Shown here piece by piece: positions 49,033-58,397 of a stretch of DNA of 64,000 nucleotides. The translations under genes were made by a program, and so were the position numbers. The notes beneath the pieces are model-generated. The model saw only the letters and a list, made by a program, of their open reading frames with translations. It did no database searches and was not told the DNA's origin. Within the stretch, counting starts at the first letter, position 1, and each line of letters opens with the position of its first letter. Origin of the DNA: Agrobacterium tumefaciens (lineage in GTDB: Bacteria; Pseudomonadota; Alphaproteobacteria; Rhizobiales; Rhizobiaceae); NCBI GenBank assembly GCA_025560025.1, contig CP048485.1, positions 1,984,001 to 2,048,000 of the forward strand, given 5' to 3'.

Positions 49033-49470
49033 TCATGAGGCGGCCGAAGTCACCGGCTGTGTCGCATCGACGCCGCACGCATCGAAACCAGCCAGTTTGG
49101 GCTCCGGACCCTTGTTCCCGCCGTCCATCCAGGCGATTTTTGCGCGCGTATAGGCGATCATCGTGTCGAGCCCGTCCCGCTTGGCCTCCAGTTTGCCGAG
49201 TTGGCTGGCCATGATCGCGCGCCCGCGCTCGGGCGTTATATCGCCACGATGATATTCGTCGGCAATGCCGCCGATTTCTTTCAACGAGAAGCCGAGGCTC
49301 TGCATCAGGCGAATGACGCGTGCGCCATTGACCTGTTCAGCGTCGAATATCTGATAGGGATTGGCGCCCCCCTTCATACCCGTCTGCGGGTGGAGCAGCC
49401 CCTGGCGCACATAAAAGCGGACGGTATCGACACTCATTCCCGCCGCGCGCGCAAATTCCGAAATCAGCAT
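49033..49470 (-). CDS. MerR-family transcriptional regulator
   Basis: A 145-aa MerR-type regulator: LISEFARAAGMSVDTVRFYV is the N-terminal helix-turn-helix, followed by the FSLKEIGGI segment and a coiled-coil helix. The C-terminal effector part is short. The start is ATG 49470; the longer frame to 49551 would run through the promoter and into the divergent SDR gene. It probably controls that SDR gene. Confidence 0.85.
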   Translation of the reverse strand: MLISEFARAAGMSVDTVRFYVRQGLLHPQTGMKGGANPYQIFDAEQVNGARVIRLMQSLGFSLKEIGGIADEYHRGDITPERGRAIMASQLGKLEAKRDGLDTMIAYTRAKIAWMDGGNKGPEPKLAGFDACGVDATQPVTSAAS

Positions 49471-49484
49471 GACGAAATTACCTA

Positions 49485-49527
49485 TTGACCATGGACCATA
49501 CTCCACCCTTATAGAGTGCGGCTCTAT
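49485..49527 (+). promoter_or_regulatory. SDR gene promoter with overlapping palindrome
   Basis: TTGACC (49485-49490) and TTATAG (49509-49514) are spaced by 18 bases, slightly long, as expected for MerR-type activation. The palindrome ATAGAG-TGCGG-CTCTAT (49511-49527) overlaps the -10 box. It is upstream of the SDR start at 49550. Confidence 0.5.
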
Positions 49528-49549
49528 TGAATAGGAGTCAAAAATCGAC

Positions 49550-50377
49550 ATGAAAACTGCTCTTGTGACCGGCGCATCGTCGGGAATCGGCGAAGCGACG
49601 ACCCGTCAGCTCGTCAAAGACGGCTACAAGGTATTCGCCGCCGCCCGGCGACTCGACCGGATGAAACCGCTTGAAGCCTTGGGAGTGACACTTGTTCCGC
49701 TCGATCTCACTGACGACGCCTCGATCGTCGCTGCGGTGGCGGACGTCGAACGCGCTGCGGGCGGGCGGCTCGACGTGCTCGTCAACAATGCCGGCTATGG
49801 TAGCTATGGCGCGCTTGAGGATGTGCCGATGGGAGAGGGCCGCCGCCAGGTCGAAGTGAACTTGATGGGTCTGGCGCGGCTCAGCCAACTCGTCATTCCG
49901 CTCATGCGGGCGCAAAAGTCTGGAACGATCGTCAATGTCACTTCGGTCGGCGGCAAACTCGGCGAGCCGTTCGGCAGCTGGTATCACGCCACCAAGTTCG
50001 CGGTGGAAGGGCTCTCCGATTGCATGCGGCTCGAACTCAAACCATTTGGCATTCGCGTGATCGTTATCGAACCCGGCGCAATCCGCAGCGAATGGAACGA
50101 AATCGCGCGCGACAGCTTGCTTGCGCGATCAGGAGTCACGGCCTACGGCCCCTATGCTCGACGCCATGCCGCGATGCTGAAAAGCGCCGACGCTTCAAGC
50201 ATGGCCTCTCCGCCTGAAGTCGTTGCGCGGACGATCGGCAAGGTCGTGGCGGCGCGCAATCCGCGCCCGCGCTATGCTACCGGCGGCGGTGCCAAATTGA
50301 TTATGTTTCTTACCTGGCTGCTTCCCGATCGACTGATCGACAGCATGTTGTGGCGAATGTCGCAGAGTGCCGGCTAA
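49550..50377 (+). CDS. Short-chain dehydrogenase/reductase
   Basis: A 275-aa classical SDR: cofactor motif TGASSGIG, NNAGYGSYGAL, and a YHATKFAV Tyr/Lys pair with the serine in NVTSVGG. The DNA just before it holds the MerR promoter and the MerR gene diverges, a typical stress or xenobiotic response pair. The natural substrate is unknown. The ATG is 27 bases after the palindrome, with GGAG upstream. Confidence 0.88.
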   Translation: MKTALVTGASSGIGEATTRQLVKDGYKVFAAARRLDRMKPLEALGVTLVPLDLTDDASIVAAVADVERAAGGRLDVLVNNAGYGSYGALEDVPMGEGRRQVEVNLMGLARLSQLVIPLMRAQKSGTIVNVTSVGGKLGEPFGSWYHATKFAVEGLSDCMRLELKPFGIRVIVIEPGAIRSEWNEIARDSLLARSGVTAYGPYARRHAAMLKSADASSMASPPEVVARTIGKVVAARNPRPRYATGGGAKLIMFLTWLLPDRLIDSMLWRMSQSAG

Positions 50378-50446
50378 CCGGCTATTCGCCATAGTCCCGG
50401 AGGCGGAAAGTCGGCGTGGAGAAAGGCGCGTCAACCAGACAGCACA

Positions 50447-51268
50447 CTATCTCCTCGCCCCGGCCTCCGGCTCAGCGGCTTCGCTTATACGCTTCAGATC
50501 GGCGAAAACATGGGCATTTCCCGCCCAGATTGGTCCCGGATCCAAAAGGGTTCCGGTAAATTCCGCCTGCCCTCCAGCCTCCCGGATAAGAAGCAGGCCC
50601 GCCATGCAGTCCCAACTGAAAAGACGTGGATCATAATAGCCGCACAAGCGGCTGGCCGCGACATAGGCGAGCATCAATGCACCGGAGCCGACACGGAAAA
50701 TCACGCCACCCTCACGATAAAGCCTGGTCACGAACTCTCCGGCCTGATCGGCGTCCGCGCGTTCCGTCGCGCCGAAGCCAACGGGGATCGTGGCGATCGT
50801 CCAGTCGTCCCGCATAAGGAGCTGCCGGCCATTGAGCCAGGCGCCCTGCCCCCGCATCGCATGGTAGATTTCCTTGAGAACCGGCGCAAAAACGACCCCG
50901 GCGACAAGCTCGTCTCCCTCCAGGACGGCGATTGAAACCGTCCAGTTGGGTTGGCCCGTCAGAAAGGCCATCGTTCCATCGATCGGATCGATAACCCATT
51001 TGAAAGTGGAGCGGCCGTCAGTCGGGGCGTTTTCCTCGCCGATAATCGCATCATCAGGAAAATGGCTGGAAATCTGGTGCCGGAGATAGGCCTCGACCGA
51101 CCGGTCCGCCTCGCTGACCAGATCCTGCGGCGAGCTTTTGACCTGGGCGGTCAACCGCCTCGGATGGGAGAAAAGGCGCTTTGCCTTGCTACCGGCGCGC
51201 CGGGCGATCTTGCGCGCGAATGCCGCACGAACGCCGATCTCATCTGTGGAATTGCGCTTCGGAAGCAT
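50447..51268 (-). CDS. Inositol-monophosphatase-family phosphatase
   Basis: A 273-aa enzyme of the IMPase family. The metal-binding motifs are EE (GEEN), DPIDGT (WVIDPIDGTMAFLTG, near residue 95) and SWDCMAG (FSWDCMAGLLL). Members dephosphorylate inositol phosphate, fructose 1,6-bisphosphate, PAP or histidinol phosphate. It diverges from the polyol operon, so a sugar-phosphate substrate is conceivable but unproven. Confidence 0.87.
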   Translation of the reverse strand: MLPKRNSTDEIGVRAAFARKIARRAGSKAKRLFSHPRRLTAQVKSSPQDLVSEADRSVEAYLRHQISSHFPDDAIIGEENAPTDGRSTFKWVIDPIDGTMAFLTGQPNWTVSIAVLEGDELVAGVVFAPVLKEIYHAMRGQGAWLNGRQLLMRDDWTIATIPVGFGATERADADQAGEFVTRLYREGGVIFRVGSGALMLAYVAASRLCGYYDPRLFSWDCMAGLLLIREAGGQAEFTGTLLDPGPIWAGNAHVFADLKRISEAAEPEAGARR

Positions 51269-51594
51269 CTTTTACCATTCCTCCCCCTACCGCGCTCTGA
51301 TGCCATATTTTTACGATCGATGCTATTGCAAATTTTAAAATACAAATGTATCGAATAGTGGAAATGTGAAGAATGCATTTTTATAAACAACTGAAATTCA
51401 TAAACTATCCGTCTTTTGCGGAGGGCGGAGCTTTGCTCCGCATCAGACGAAACCCAACCATCGACTGCTTTTGAACGGTGCTTCCGCAGGATCAACGCCC
51501 TGCAAAAAATGCCGCACAGCATCAGGTTGAACTGACAATTACCGGAGAGAAAGCCAGGCCAGCCCGAAAGCAGCCGGCACGAAGGAGGAAAGAA
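51269..51594. promoter_or_regulatory. Divergent upstream region of the polyol operon
   Basis: 326 bases without a gene. It includes an AT-rich stretch (51305-51405) with a perfect 10-base palindrome ATTTTAAAAT at 51332-51341, a likely operator region, and a seven-base-pair hairpin (GCGGAGC-TTT-GCTCCGC, 51425-51441) in the probable 5' leader. The ribosome site GAAGGAGGAAAG sits right before the first gene. Confidence 0.5.
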
Positions 51595-52947
51595 ATGAAA
51601 GCAAAATTTAGCACCATTGTGAGCGCTCTGGCGATTGCCGTCGCGTCTTCGAGCCTGCCGTCCGTCGCGTCTGCGGCAGACTGGCTGGAAACGGCGGCGG
51701 CCCCGCTCAAGGGCACCGAAATCAGCGGCATTTTCCTGGATCGTCCCGGCTACCGCGCCATCATCAAGCTGCTTCCGGAATTCGAAAAGAAGACCGGCAT
51801 CAAGGTGAACTACGAGATCGTTCCCTATGAGAACACCCGCGAAAAGCAGGTGCTGAACTTCACCTCGCGCGGGGATTTGACCCTTGCGCTGGTCGACCTC
51901 GTATGGATTGGCGAATTTGCCGAAAGCGGCTGGATCGTACCGATTGACGATCTGACCAAGGACAAATCCATCACCGACCCGAACCTCAAGCTCGATGGCT
52001 TCTTCCCGCTACTGCTCGACGCCTTCGGTTCATGGGGCGGCACCACCTACGGTCTGCCGTTCGATAACTATTCGGGCCTGCTGTTCTATAATTCGTGCAA
52101 GCTGAAGGAGGCGGGTTTCGACAAGCCGCCGGCCACATGGCAGGAACTCAAGGACGTCTACGGCCCCAAGCTGACGGACGCTTCCAAGAACCAGTATGCC
52201 TATGCGCTTCAGTCCCGTCGCGGCGAAACGCAATCGGCCGACAGCTTTATGCGCTTCCTGTGGCCATTCGGCGGCTCGCTGCTCACCAAGGAGTTCAAGT
52301 CCAATCTTCTAAGCAAGGAAAGCCAGACCGGCCTGACCTTCCGTCAGGATCTGGCCAAGTACATGCCGCCGGGCGTCGTGAGCTGGGATCACGCGGAGGC
52401 AGTCAACGCGCTTGCGCAGGGCCAGGTATCGATGATCACCGAATGGTCGGCCTTCTACGGTACCTTGGTCGATCCGGCGACATCGAAGCTCGGCGATTGC
52501 CTTGCGGTCGCGCCCGAACCCGCCGGCCCGGCCGGTCGCCTGCCTGCGCTTGGCGGCTTCTCTCTCGCCGTCGCCGAACAGGCCTCCGAAGAGCAGAAGA
52601 AGGCAAGCTGGCTGTTCATTCAATGGGCAACGTCGGAAGCCATCGCCAAGGACTATGTTGAAGCTGGCGGCGTTTCCGGCCGCAAGGCTGTCTATGACGA
52701 CCCGGCAATCAAGGCGAAGTATAAGTTCGTCGACCCGATGGTCGCCTCCTGGCAGGCCGGCGTCCCTGAGTTCCGTCCGCGCTTCCCGGCCTGGCCTGCC
52801 ATTTCCGAAGTCGTCGCCGAATGGGGCTCAAAGATGCAGCTTGGTGAAGTGACCGTGGAGAACGGCGCCAAGGAAATCGGCACACGCACCGAGGAAATCC
52901 TTGGCAAGGATGGTTATTACGACGGCAAGAAGAAGCTGCTGCAGTAA
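51595..52947 (+). CDS. Carbohydrate ABC transporter substrate-binding protein
   Basis: A 450-aa family-1 extracellular solute-binding protein with a signal peptide ([19 protein letters not shown]). It shows the typical [19 protein letters not shown] and a later [14 protein letters not shown]. It catches the operon's polyol in the periplasm. The start ATG 51595 has a strong GAAGGAGG site; ATG 51478 would hide the signal peptide. It leads a ten-gene operon. Confidence 0.9.
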   Translation: MKAKFSTIVSALAIAVASSSLPSVASAADWLETAAAPLKGTEISGIFLDRPGYRAIIKLLPEFEKKTGIKVNYEIVPYENTREKQVLNFTSRGDLTLALVDLVWIGEFAESGWIVPIDDLTKDKSITDPNLKLDGFFPLLLDAFGSWGGTTYGLPFDNYSGLLFYNSCKLKEAGFDKPPATWQELKDVYGPKLTDASKNQYAYALQSRRGETQSADSFMRFLWPFGGSLLTKEFKSNLLSKESQTGLTFRQDLAKYMPPGVVSWDHAEAVNALAQGQVSMITEWSAFYGTLVDPATSKLGDCLAVAPEPAGPAGRLPALGGFSLAVAEQASEEQKKASWLFIQWATSEAIAKDYVEAGGVSGRKAVYDDPAIKAKYKFVDPMVASWQAGVPEFRPRFPAWPAISEVVAEWGSKMQLGEVTVENGAKEIGTRTEEILGKDGYYDGKKKLLQ

Positions 52948-53027
52948 TCCCGACCTCCCGGAGGACGGCGGGTCTCATCCCCCGCCGTCCTTTCTTCCTT
53001 CTTCACAAGAGTTCCGGTTGACCCGTA

Positions 53028-53579
53028 ATGCTAGAACACTCCCGACAGGCCCTTGAAGAAATCGCCGAAAGCCTCGAACGGATAAATCCCGCCGACTTCG
53101 ACGCCAGCGTCCGCGAAATTGCCGATGCCCGCAGGATCGCGCTTTACGGCGTCGGTCGCGAAGGACTTCAGATCAGGGGGCTGGCCATGCGGCTGTTCCA
53201 TCTCGGCCTTGCCGCATCCGTCGTTGGCGACATGACGACGCCGAGCCTCGGCAAGGGTGATCTTCTGGTCGCTTCGGCCGGTCCGGGCGACTTCTCGACA
53301 GTTTCCGCCCTGATGGGCGTTGCGCATGAGGCGGGTGCACGTGTCCTGCTCGTCACCGCGCAGGCAGACGGCAAGGCCGCGGGCCGGGCCGACACCGTTC
53401 TCACGGTTCCGGCGCAAACCATGGCGAACGACCAGGGCTCCGATATTTCGGTGTTGCCCATGGGCTCGCTCTATGAGGGAGCACTTTATGTGCTCTTCGA
53501 ACTTCTGATCCTTTCGCTTCGTGCACGCCTCGGCATTTCCGCCGACGCCATGCGGGCGAACCACACCAATCTCGAGTGA
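53028..53579 (+). CDS. SIS-domain sugar isomerase, HxlB/PHI-like
   Basis: A 183-aa SIS-domain protein: ARRIALYGVGREGLQIRGLA, GDMTTPSLGKGDLLVASAG and VLLVTAQADGKAAGRAD match the 6-phospho-3-hexuloisomerase (HxlB) family. By family knowledge it interconverts a 3-ketose phosphate and a 2-ketose phosphate. HxlA (hexulose phosphate synthase) is absent here, so the true substrate likely differs from the formaldehyde pathway. It lies between the binding-protein gene and the permease genes. Confidence 0.82.
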   Translation: MLEHSRQALEEIAESLERINPADFDASVREIADARRIALYGVGREGLQIRGLAMRLFHLGLAASVVGDMTTPSLGKGDLLVASAGPGDFSTVSALMGVAHEAGARVLLVTAQADGKAAGRADTVLTVPAQTMANDQGSDISVLPMGSLYEGALYVLFELLILSLRARLGISADAMRANHTNLE

Positions 53580-53619
53580 CTTCACCGATGCGGCCGCACC
53601 CGGTGCCTGAGAGGACGTT

Positions 53620-54516
53620 ATGATTCAAACCAAACCAAACCGAGGATATGGACGCTGGACGCCGGCATGGTTTCTGGCGCCCGCGGTTATCGCGCTGTTC
53701 CTGATCGGCATCTACCCCACGCTCTTTGCGCTCGTCACCTCGTTCCGGCGATACAACATCGCCCGCCCGCGTGAGGGCTTTCCCTTCATCGGTTTTGAAA
53801 ACTACGCCTCGGTTCTGACGGACAGCACCTTCTGGGCAAGCCTCTTCCTCACCGCCAAATTCTACGTGACGGTGCTGCCGATCCAGATCGCGCTTGGTAT
53901 GGGGGTGGCCCTGCTGCTCCACAAGACCGGTCTCGGCCTTCTGAAATCGCTGGCCCGCGTTACGCTCGTCGTGCCGCTTGCCACCACCTATGCCGTCGTC
54001 GGCCTTATCGGCCGGTTGATCTTCAACCGCGATTTCGGAGTGGCGAACCAGTTTCTCGGCATGTTCGGTTTTGAAAGCTTCGACTGGCTCGGCTCGCCCG
54101 GCGGCGCCTTCGCCGCCATCGTCATCATGGATGTATGGCAGTGGACACCGTTCTGCGCCCTCATCTTCCTGGCCGGCCTTTCCATGGTGCCCGGCGAGAT
54201 CGAGGAAGCGGCGAGACTTGAGACCTCGTCGAAACTCTCGCTGCTGCGCTACGTGCAGCTGCCCTACCTCATGCCCGGGCTCACCGCCGTGATGATCCTT
54301 CGCTCGGCCGACGTCCTCAAACTGTTCGACATGGTGTTCGTGATGACACGCGGCGGACCGGGTTCCGCGACCGATCTCGTGTCCATCTACATCCAGCGCG
54401 TCGGCTTCCGCATCTTCGACCTTGGCACGGCCTCGGCGCAGGCGATCCTGCTGCTCATCCTCACCGTGCTGATCAGCCGTCTCTATATTCGCGTATTCTA
54501 CAAGGAGGTTAACTGA
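53620..54516 (+). CDS. Sugar ABC transporter permease (MalF type)
   Basis: A 298-aa permease with six membrane helices, starting with a short charged N-terminus, then WTPAWFLAPAVIALFLIGIYP. The cytoplasmic loop motif EEAARLETSSKLSLLRYVQLP (EAA loop) contacts the ATPase. It overlaps the next permease gene by one base. Confidence 0.92.
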   Translation: MIQTKPNRGYGRWTPAWFLAPAVIALFLIGIYPTLFALVTSFRRYNIARPREGFPFIGFENYASVLTDSTFWASLFLTAKFYVTVLPIQIALGMGVALLLHKTGLGLLKSLARVTLVVPLATTYAVVGLIGRLIFNRDFGVANQFLGMFGFESFDWLGSPGGAFAAIVIMDVWQWTPFCALIFLAGLSMVPGEIEEAARLETSSKLSLLRYVQLPYLMPGLTAVMILRSADVLKLFDMVFVMTRGGPGSATDLVSIYIQRVGFRIFDLGTASAQAILLLILTVLISRLYIRVFYKEVN

Positions 54517-55334
54517 TGCGTCTCTCATCCGGCACCATCCTGCATGCCATCGGCCTGACCGCAGTTGTCCTCTTCTCGCTTTTCCCATTCCTCTGGATGG
54601 TGGCTGCGAGCTTCAAGACGCAATCGGATATTCTCGCCTCGCCGCCAATGTGGTTTTTCACCCCCACTCTGGAAAATTACGAGGCCATCTTCGCCGATTC
54701 CAAGGTGCTCGGCGCGGTGGGGCATTCATTGCTGATCGCCTCCGCCACCACCATTCTTGCGGTCATACTCGGTGCGCCGGCCGCCTTCGCGCTGGCCCGT
54801 TATGAATTTCGGGGCAAGTCGGACCTGTGGTTCTGGTTCATCTCGAACCGCATGACGAGCCCGATCGTGCTTGCGCTCCCGGTCTATCTGCTGGCGATGC
54901 AGGCCAATCTGCTCGATACCCATATCGTGCTGATCCTGATCTATCTGACCTTCAACCTGCCGATCGTCGTATGGATCTGCACCGACCAGTTCAAGTCGAT
55001 CCCTTCCGACCTGGAGCAGGCGGCGCGACTGGACGGCGCCGATCAGTTCACCATCTTCCGCAAAATCTACCTGCCGCTCGGTGCGCCGGGGATTGCCGTC
55101 TCGGCCATCTTCTCCTTCATCTTCTCCTGGAACGAGCTGCTTTACGCGCTGGTGCTGACCCGCCGTAACGTGCAGACCGCGCCGGTGATCGCGACCAGCT
55201 TCATGTCCGGTTACGAGTTGCCCTGGGGCAAGATCATGGCCACCGGAACGGTGATCGTGCTGCCGGTCACGATCTTTGCCCTCATCGTATCGCGCCATAT
55301 GGTGCGCGGCCTGACCATGGGGGCGACCAAGTGA
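54516..55334 (+). CDS. Sugar ABC transporter permease (MalG type)
   Basis: A 272-aa six-helix permease: LTAVVLFSLFPFLWMVAASF at the start and the EAA loop LEQAARLDGADQFTIFRKIY. It pairs with the MalF-type permease just upstream. The stop overlaps the next gene's GTG start by four bases. Confidence 0.92.
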   Translation: MRLSSGTILHAIGLTAVVLFSLFPFLWMVAASFKTQSDILASPPMWFFTPTLENYEAIFADSKVLGAVGHSLLIASATTILAVILGAPAAFALARYEFRGKSDLWFWFISNRMTSPIVLALPVYLLAMQANLLDTHIVLILIYLTFNLPIVVWICTDQFKSIPSDLEQAARLDGADQFTIFRKIYLPLGAPGIAVSAIFSFIFSWNELLYALVLTRRNVQTAPVIATSFMSGYELPWGKIMATGTVIVLPVTIFALIVSRHMVRGLTMGATK

Positions 55335-56236
55335 CGGATCCTATCGCCTTCGGCCTCAACCTTTCCTTCTGCGTCAAGCGCTGGGTTACGTCCGGACTTT
55401 GGGCTCCGTTGGTGCGCGAGCGCATGGGGGTCGATCTCGTGCAGTTTTCGCTGGATCTCGTCGATCCCATGTGGCCATCCGCCGTGCTGGACCGTCATGC
55501 CGATACGATCCGCAGGGATGCATCCGTCACCGGCATCACCATCCATAGCGCCTTCATCGGGCTTGCGCATTACACCTTCAACCAGCTGCTTCATCCGGAT
55601 CCGGATGTACGCGACTATGCCGAAGCGTGGCTCGGTCGTGCCTATGCCTTTGCCGCCAGGGCCGGAATAAAAAGCGTCGGCGGTCCGCTCGGAGCGACGG
55701 CCTCGCGGATAGACGGCAGGGAGGCGGATGCGATCTCCGATGCGGACTATGCCGACCTCATCGCCCGCATGATACGTCTTGCGGATCGGGCAAAAACCGA
55801 AGGCCTGACCCGTCTTTATGTCGAACCGACCCCCCTGCGCCGCGAATGGCCGTGGACGGTGGCGCAGGCGCGGCGGATGATGGACGATGTTTCGGAAAGC
55901 GCCGTAGCCTGGAACTATTGTCTCGACTGGGGCCACGGAACTGTGGAGCCGCTCTATGGCAAAGCCGGCGCAGACATGGAGCCGTGGTTAAGCGGCCTTC
56001 GCGATGTCGTCGGCGCGCTGCACGTCCAGCAGACCGATTTCCAGTTCGATCGCCACTGGGATTTCACCACGCAGGGCCGGGTCGATCCGGCGGAGGTGGC
56101 GTCGCTCGTCCGCAGAACAGGGCTGGCGGGTGCGCCCGTCTTCCTCGAAGTGTTCTATCCTTTCGAACAGGATGACGCTTCCATCCTTGACGCCGTCGAA
56201 AAATCCGCGTCGCTTCTCCGCAACGCTTTTGCATGA
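55331..56236 (+). CDS. TIM-barrel sugar (phosphate) isomerase/epimerase
   Basis: A 301-aa xylose-isomerase-like TIM barrel (AP endonuclease family 2). Acidic and histidine metal ligands appear in LYVEPTPLRREWPW, LDWGHGTVEP, HVQQTDFQFDRHWDFTTQG and VFLEVFYPFEQDD. It starts with GTG that overlaps the preceding stop (GTGA). It may epimerise or isomerise a ketose (phosphate) in the pathway; the Brucella/rhizobial EryC type is a possible relative, which I could not test. Confidence 0.75.
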   Translation: MTDPIAFGLNLSFCVKRWVTSGLWAPLVRERMGVDLVQFSLDLVDPMWPSAVLDRHADTIRRDASVTGITIHSAFIGLAHYTFNQLLHPDPDVRDYAEAWLGRAYAFAARAGIKSVGGPLGATASRIDGREADAISDADYADLIARMIRLADRAKTEGLTRLYVEPTPLRREWPWTVAQARRMMDDVSESAVAWNYCLDWGHGTVEPLYGKAGADMEPWLSGLRDVVGALHVQQTDFQFDRHWDFTTQGRVDPAEVASLVRRTGLAGAPVFLEVFYPFEQDDASILDAVEKSASLLRNAFA

Positions 56237-57267
56237 GAACGGAACCAGACATGGACGATGGCAACAATAATTTCGACGCAAACACCGGCACCGTGCGGGA
56301 CATGGAAGCCGAGCAGCTCAAGGCGCGCGTGGCCTGGTTCTATTTCGTCGGCGGTCTGACACAGCAGGAGATCGCCGACCGGGTGGGCGTGACGCGCCTG
56401 CGCGTGAACAAGATCCTCGGTCAGGTTCGCTCCGACGGATCGGTCGTGGTGGATATACGTCTTCCGCTGGTCAATTGTGTCAACCTCGAACAGCAGCTCA
56501 AGGCCCGCTTCGGGCTGGATCATGTCACGGTCGTGCCCACCCTGCCCGACGCCGGGGAGCAACAGCGGGTGATTGGCGACGCCGCTGGCACTCTGCTCGA
56601 CAGCCTTCTCGAAAACGGCATGGGCCTCGGCGTCGGCTGGGGCAAGACGCTTGCCGCCGGACTGCGCCGCATGACGCCCCGTTCGCTGCCCGATAGCTGG
56701 GTAACCTCGCTGATGGGCGGCGTGACACGCGGCTCCGGCTCCAGCACCTTCGAAGTGGCGACAGGCTATGCGCGGATCATCGCGGCGGATTGCTATTATC
56801 TGGTTGCGCCGCTCTACTTCCCGACCGTCGAAAGCCGCGAAATCCTGCTCTCGCATCACGGTATTCGTGAAACCATGCGGCGGGCCAGGGCAGTTGATGT
56901 GGCGCTTCTGTCCTGTGGCGACATGACCGAGCGCTCGCTGCTGATCAAAGTCCCGACGGTGGCCGAAAATGTCGACGCTCTGATCGCGGCCGGTGCAGTC
57001 GGCGACCTGCTGGGGGTCTTTCTCGATGCGGATGGCAATCCGGTCGATCACCCCCTGAATGAGCGGGTTCTCTCGCTCAGTCTCCTCGAACTCAAGAACG
57101 TGCGGCATTCCATCCTCGCCTCGGGTGGACTGCACAAGGTGCCCGTTATCCATGCCATCATCAAGGCCGGCTACATCAGACGGCTCGTGACTGACGAAGA
57201 ATGTGCGGCAGCGCTGCTGGAGCGCGCGGGCGAAAACCCGCGCCTTCCCGCCGGCGATATGCCGTAA
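56233..57267 (+). CDS. SorC/DeoR-type sugar-binding transcriptional regulator
   Basis: A 344-aa regulator. The N-terminal helix-turn-helix GLTQQEIADRVGVTRLRVNK at about residues 40-60 is followed by a SorC sugar-phosphate-binding domain (GLGVGWGKTLAAGL, ILASGGLHKVPVIHAIIKAGY). It likely represses the operon until an internal sugar phosphate appears, comparable to EryD of erythritol loci. It overlaps the TIM-barrel stop (ATGA), so the regulator is embedded mid-operon. The ATG at 56251 (MDDGN) is an alternative start. Confidence 0.87.
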   Translation: MRTEPDMDDGNNNFDANTGTVRDMEAEQLKARVAWFYFVGGLTQQEIADRVGVTRLRVNKILGQVRSDGSVVVDIRLPLVNCVNLEQQLKARFGLDHVTVVPTLPDAGEQQRVIGDAAGTLLDSLLENGMGLGVGWGKTLAAGLRRMTPRSLPDSWVTSLMGGVTRGSGSSTFEVATGYARIIAADCYYLVAPLYFPTVESREILLSHHGIRETMRRARAVDVALLSCGDMTERSLLIKVPTVAENVDALIAAGAVGDLLGVFLDADGNPVDHPLNERVLSLSLLELKNVRHSILASGGLHKVPVIHAIIKAGYIRRLVTDEECAAALLERAGENPRLPAGDMP

Positions 57268-57294
57268 CGCCAAGTGATCCGGAGTTTGAAATCC

Positions 57295-58371
57295 ATGACG
57301 TTCCTGCAACTCAATAATATTCAGAAAAAGTTCGGAGAAATCTCCGTCATCAAGGGCGTGAGCTTTTCCGCGACGAAAGGTGAATTCGTCGTTTTCGTCG
57401 GCCCGTCCGGTTGTGGCAAGTCAACGCTCCTGCGCATGATCGCGGGGCTGGAGGACGTCAGCGACGGCGTTCTGACCATCGACGGCAAGGACGTCACCTA
57501 TGAGGAACCCGCCAAACGCGAGGTTTCCATGGTGTTCCAGTCCTATGCGCTCTACCCGCATATGAGCGTGTTCGAGAACATGGCTTTCGGCCTGCGGATG
57601 GCAAAGCTGCCGGAAAACGAGATCAAGGCCCGCGTTGCCGAAGCAGCCCGCATCCTCCAGCTCGAACAGCTTCTGGAGCGCAAGCCGCGCGCCCTTTCCG
57701 GCGGCCAGCGGCAGCGCGTGGCAATCGGCCGGTCCATCGTTCGCAATCCGAAAATCTTCCTGTTCGACGAGCCGCTTTCGAACCTCGATGCTGACCTGCG
57801 CACCCAGATGCGCGTCGAAATCGCCAAGCTGCACCGCAATCTCGGCGCAACCATGGTCTATGTCACACACGATCAGGTGGAAGCGATGACGCTTGCCGAC
57901 CGTATCGTGGTTCTGCGGGCGGGCCTGGTCGAGCAGATCGGTACGCCGACCGAACTCTATGACCGCCCCGCCAACACCTTTGTCGCAGGTTTCATCGGCT
58001 CGCCGAAGATGAATTTCATCGCAGCCAGGGTGTCGGCGGTCACGGATGGCACGCTGACGCTTGCCCACACCGCCTTCATCGGCGGCACGCTGACGGTGCA
58101 ACGCGCCACGCGCGCCAAAGTCGGCGACACCGTAACCGTCGGCCTGCGCCCCGAACATCTGGTGATCAATGGCGACACGGCGATTCTCGCCCTTGAGGCG
58201 GATTTTTCCGAAAACCTCGGTGGCGCTACGCAGATCTATGCCAAGGCGCATGACACGCCGATCATCATCGTCGCCCCCGGCCGGCCCGACCTTGCCGTCG
58301 GCACCAGCTTCACCGCCGGCATCGATGCGGGCCACATTTATCTTTTCGACGCCGAAGGCAAGGCGCTCTGA
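57295..58371 (+). CDS. Sugar ABC transporter ATP-binding protein (UgpC/MalK type)
   Basis: A 358-aa ATPase with Walker [12 protein letters not shown]-loop [13 protein letters not shown], signature [14 protein letters not shown], Walker [12 protein letters not shown] and a C-terminal TOBE-like domain. It powers the MalF/MalG-type pair. ATG 57295 has GGAG upstream. It lies 27 bases after the regulator gene. Confidence 0.93.
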   Translation: MTFLQLNNIQKKFGEISVIKGVSFSATKGEFVVFVGPSGCGKSTLLRMIAGLEDVSDGVLTIDGKDVTYEEPAKREVSMVFQSYALYPHMSVFENMAFGLRMAKLPENEIKARVAEAARILQLEQLLERKPRALSGGQRQRVAIGRSIVRNPKIFLFDEPLSNLDADLRTQMRVEIAKLHRNLGATMVYVTHDQVEAMTLADRIVVLRAGLVEQIGTPTELYDRPANTFVAGFIGSPKMNFIAARVSAVTDGTLTLAHTAFIGGTLTVQRATRAKVGDTVTVGLRPEHLVINGDTAILALEADFSENLGGATQIYAKAHDTPIIIVAPGRPDLAVGTSFTAGIDAGHIYLFDAEGKAL

Positions 58372-58397
58372 TCTCCGGAAGAATGGGCGGATACACC

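Noticed and set aside
51478..51594. Upstream ATG extension of the substrate-binding protein
   Set aside because: It would bury the signal peptide and ignores the strong GAAGGAGG site before ATG 51595.
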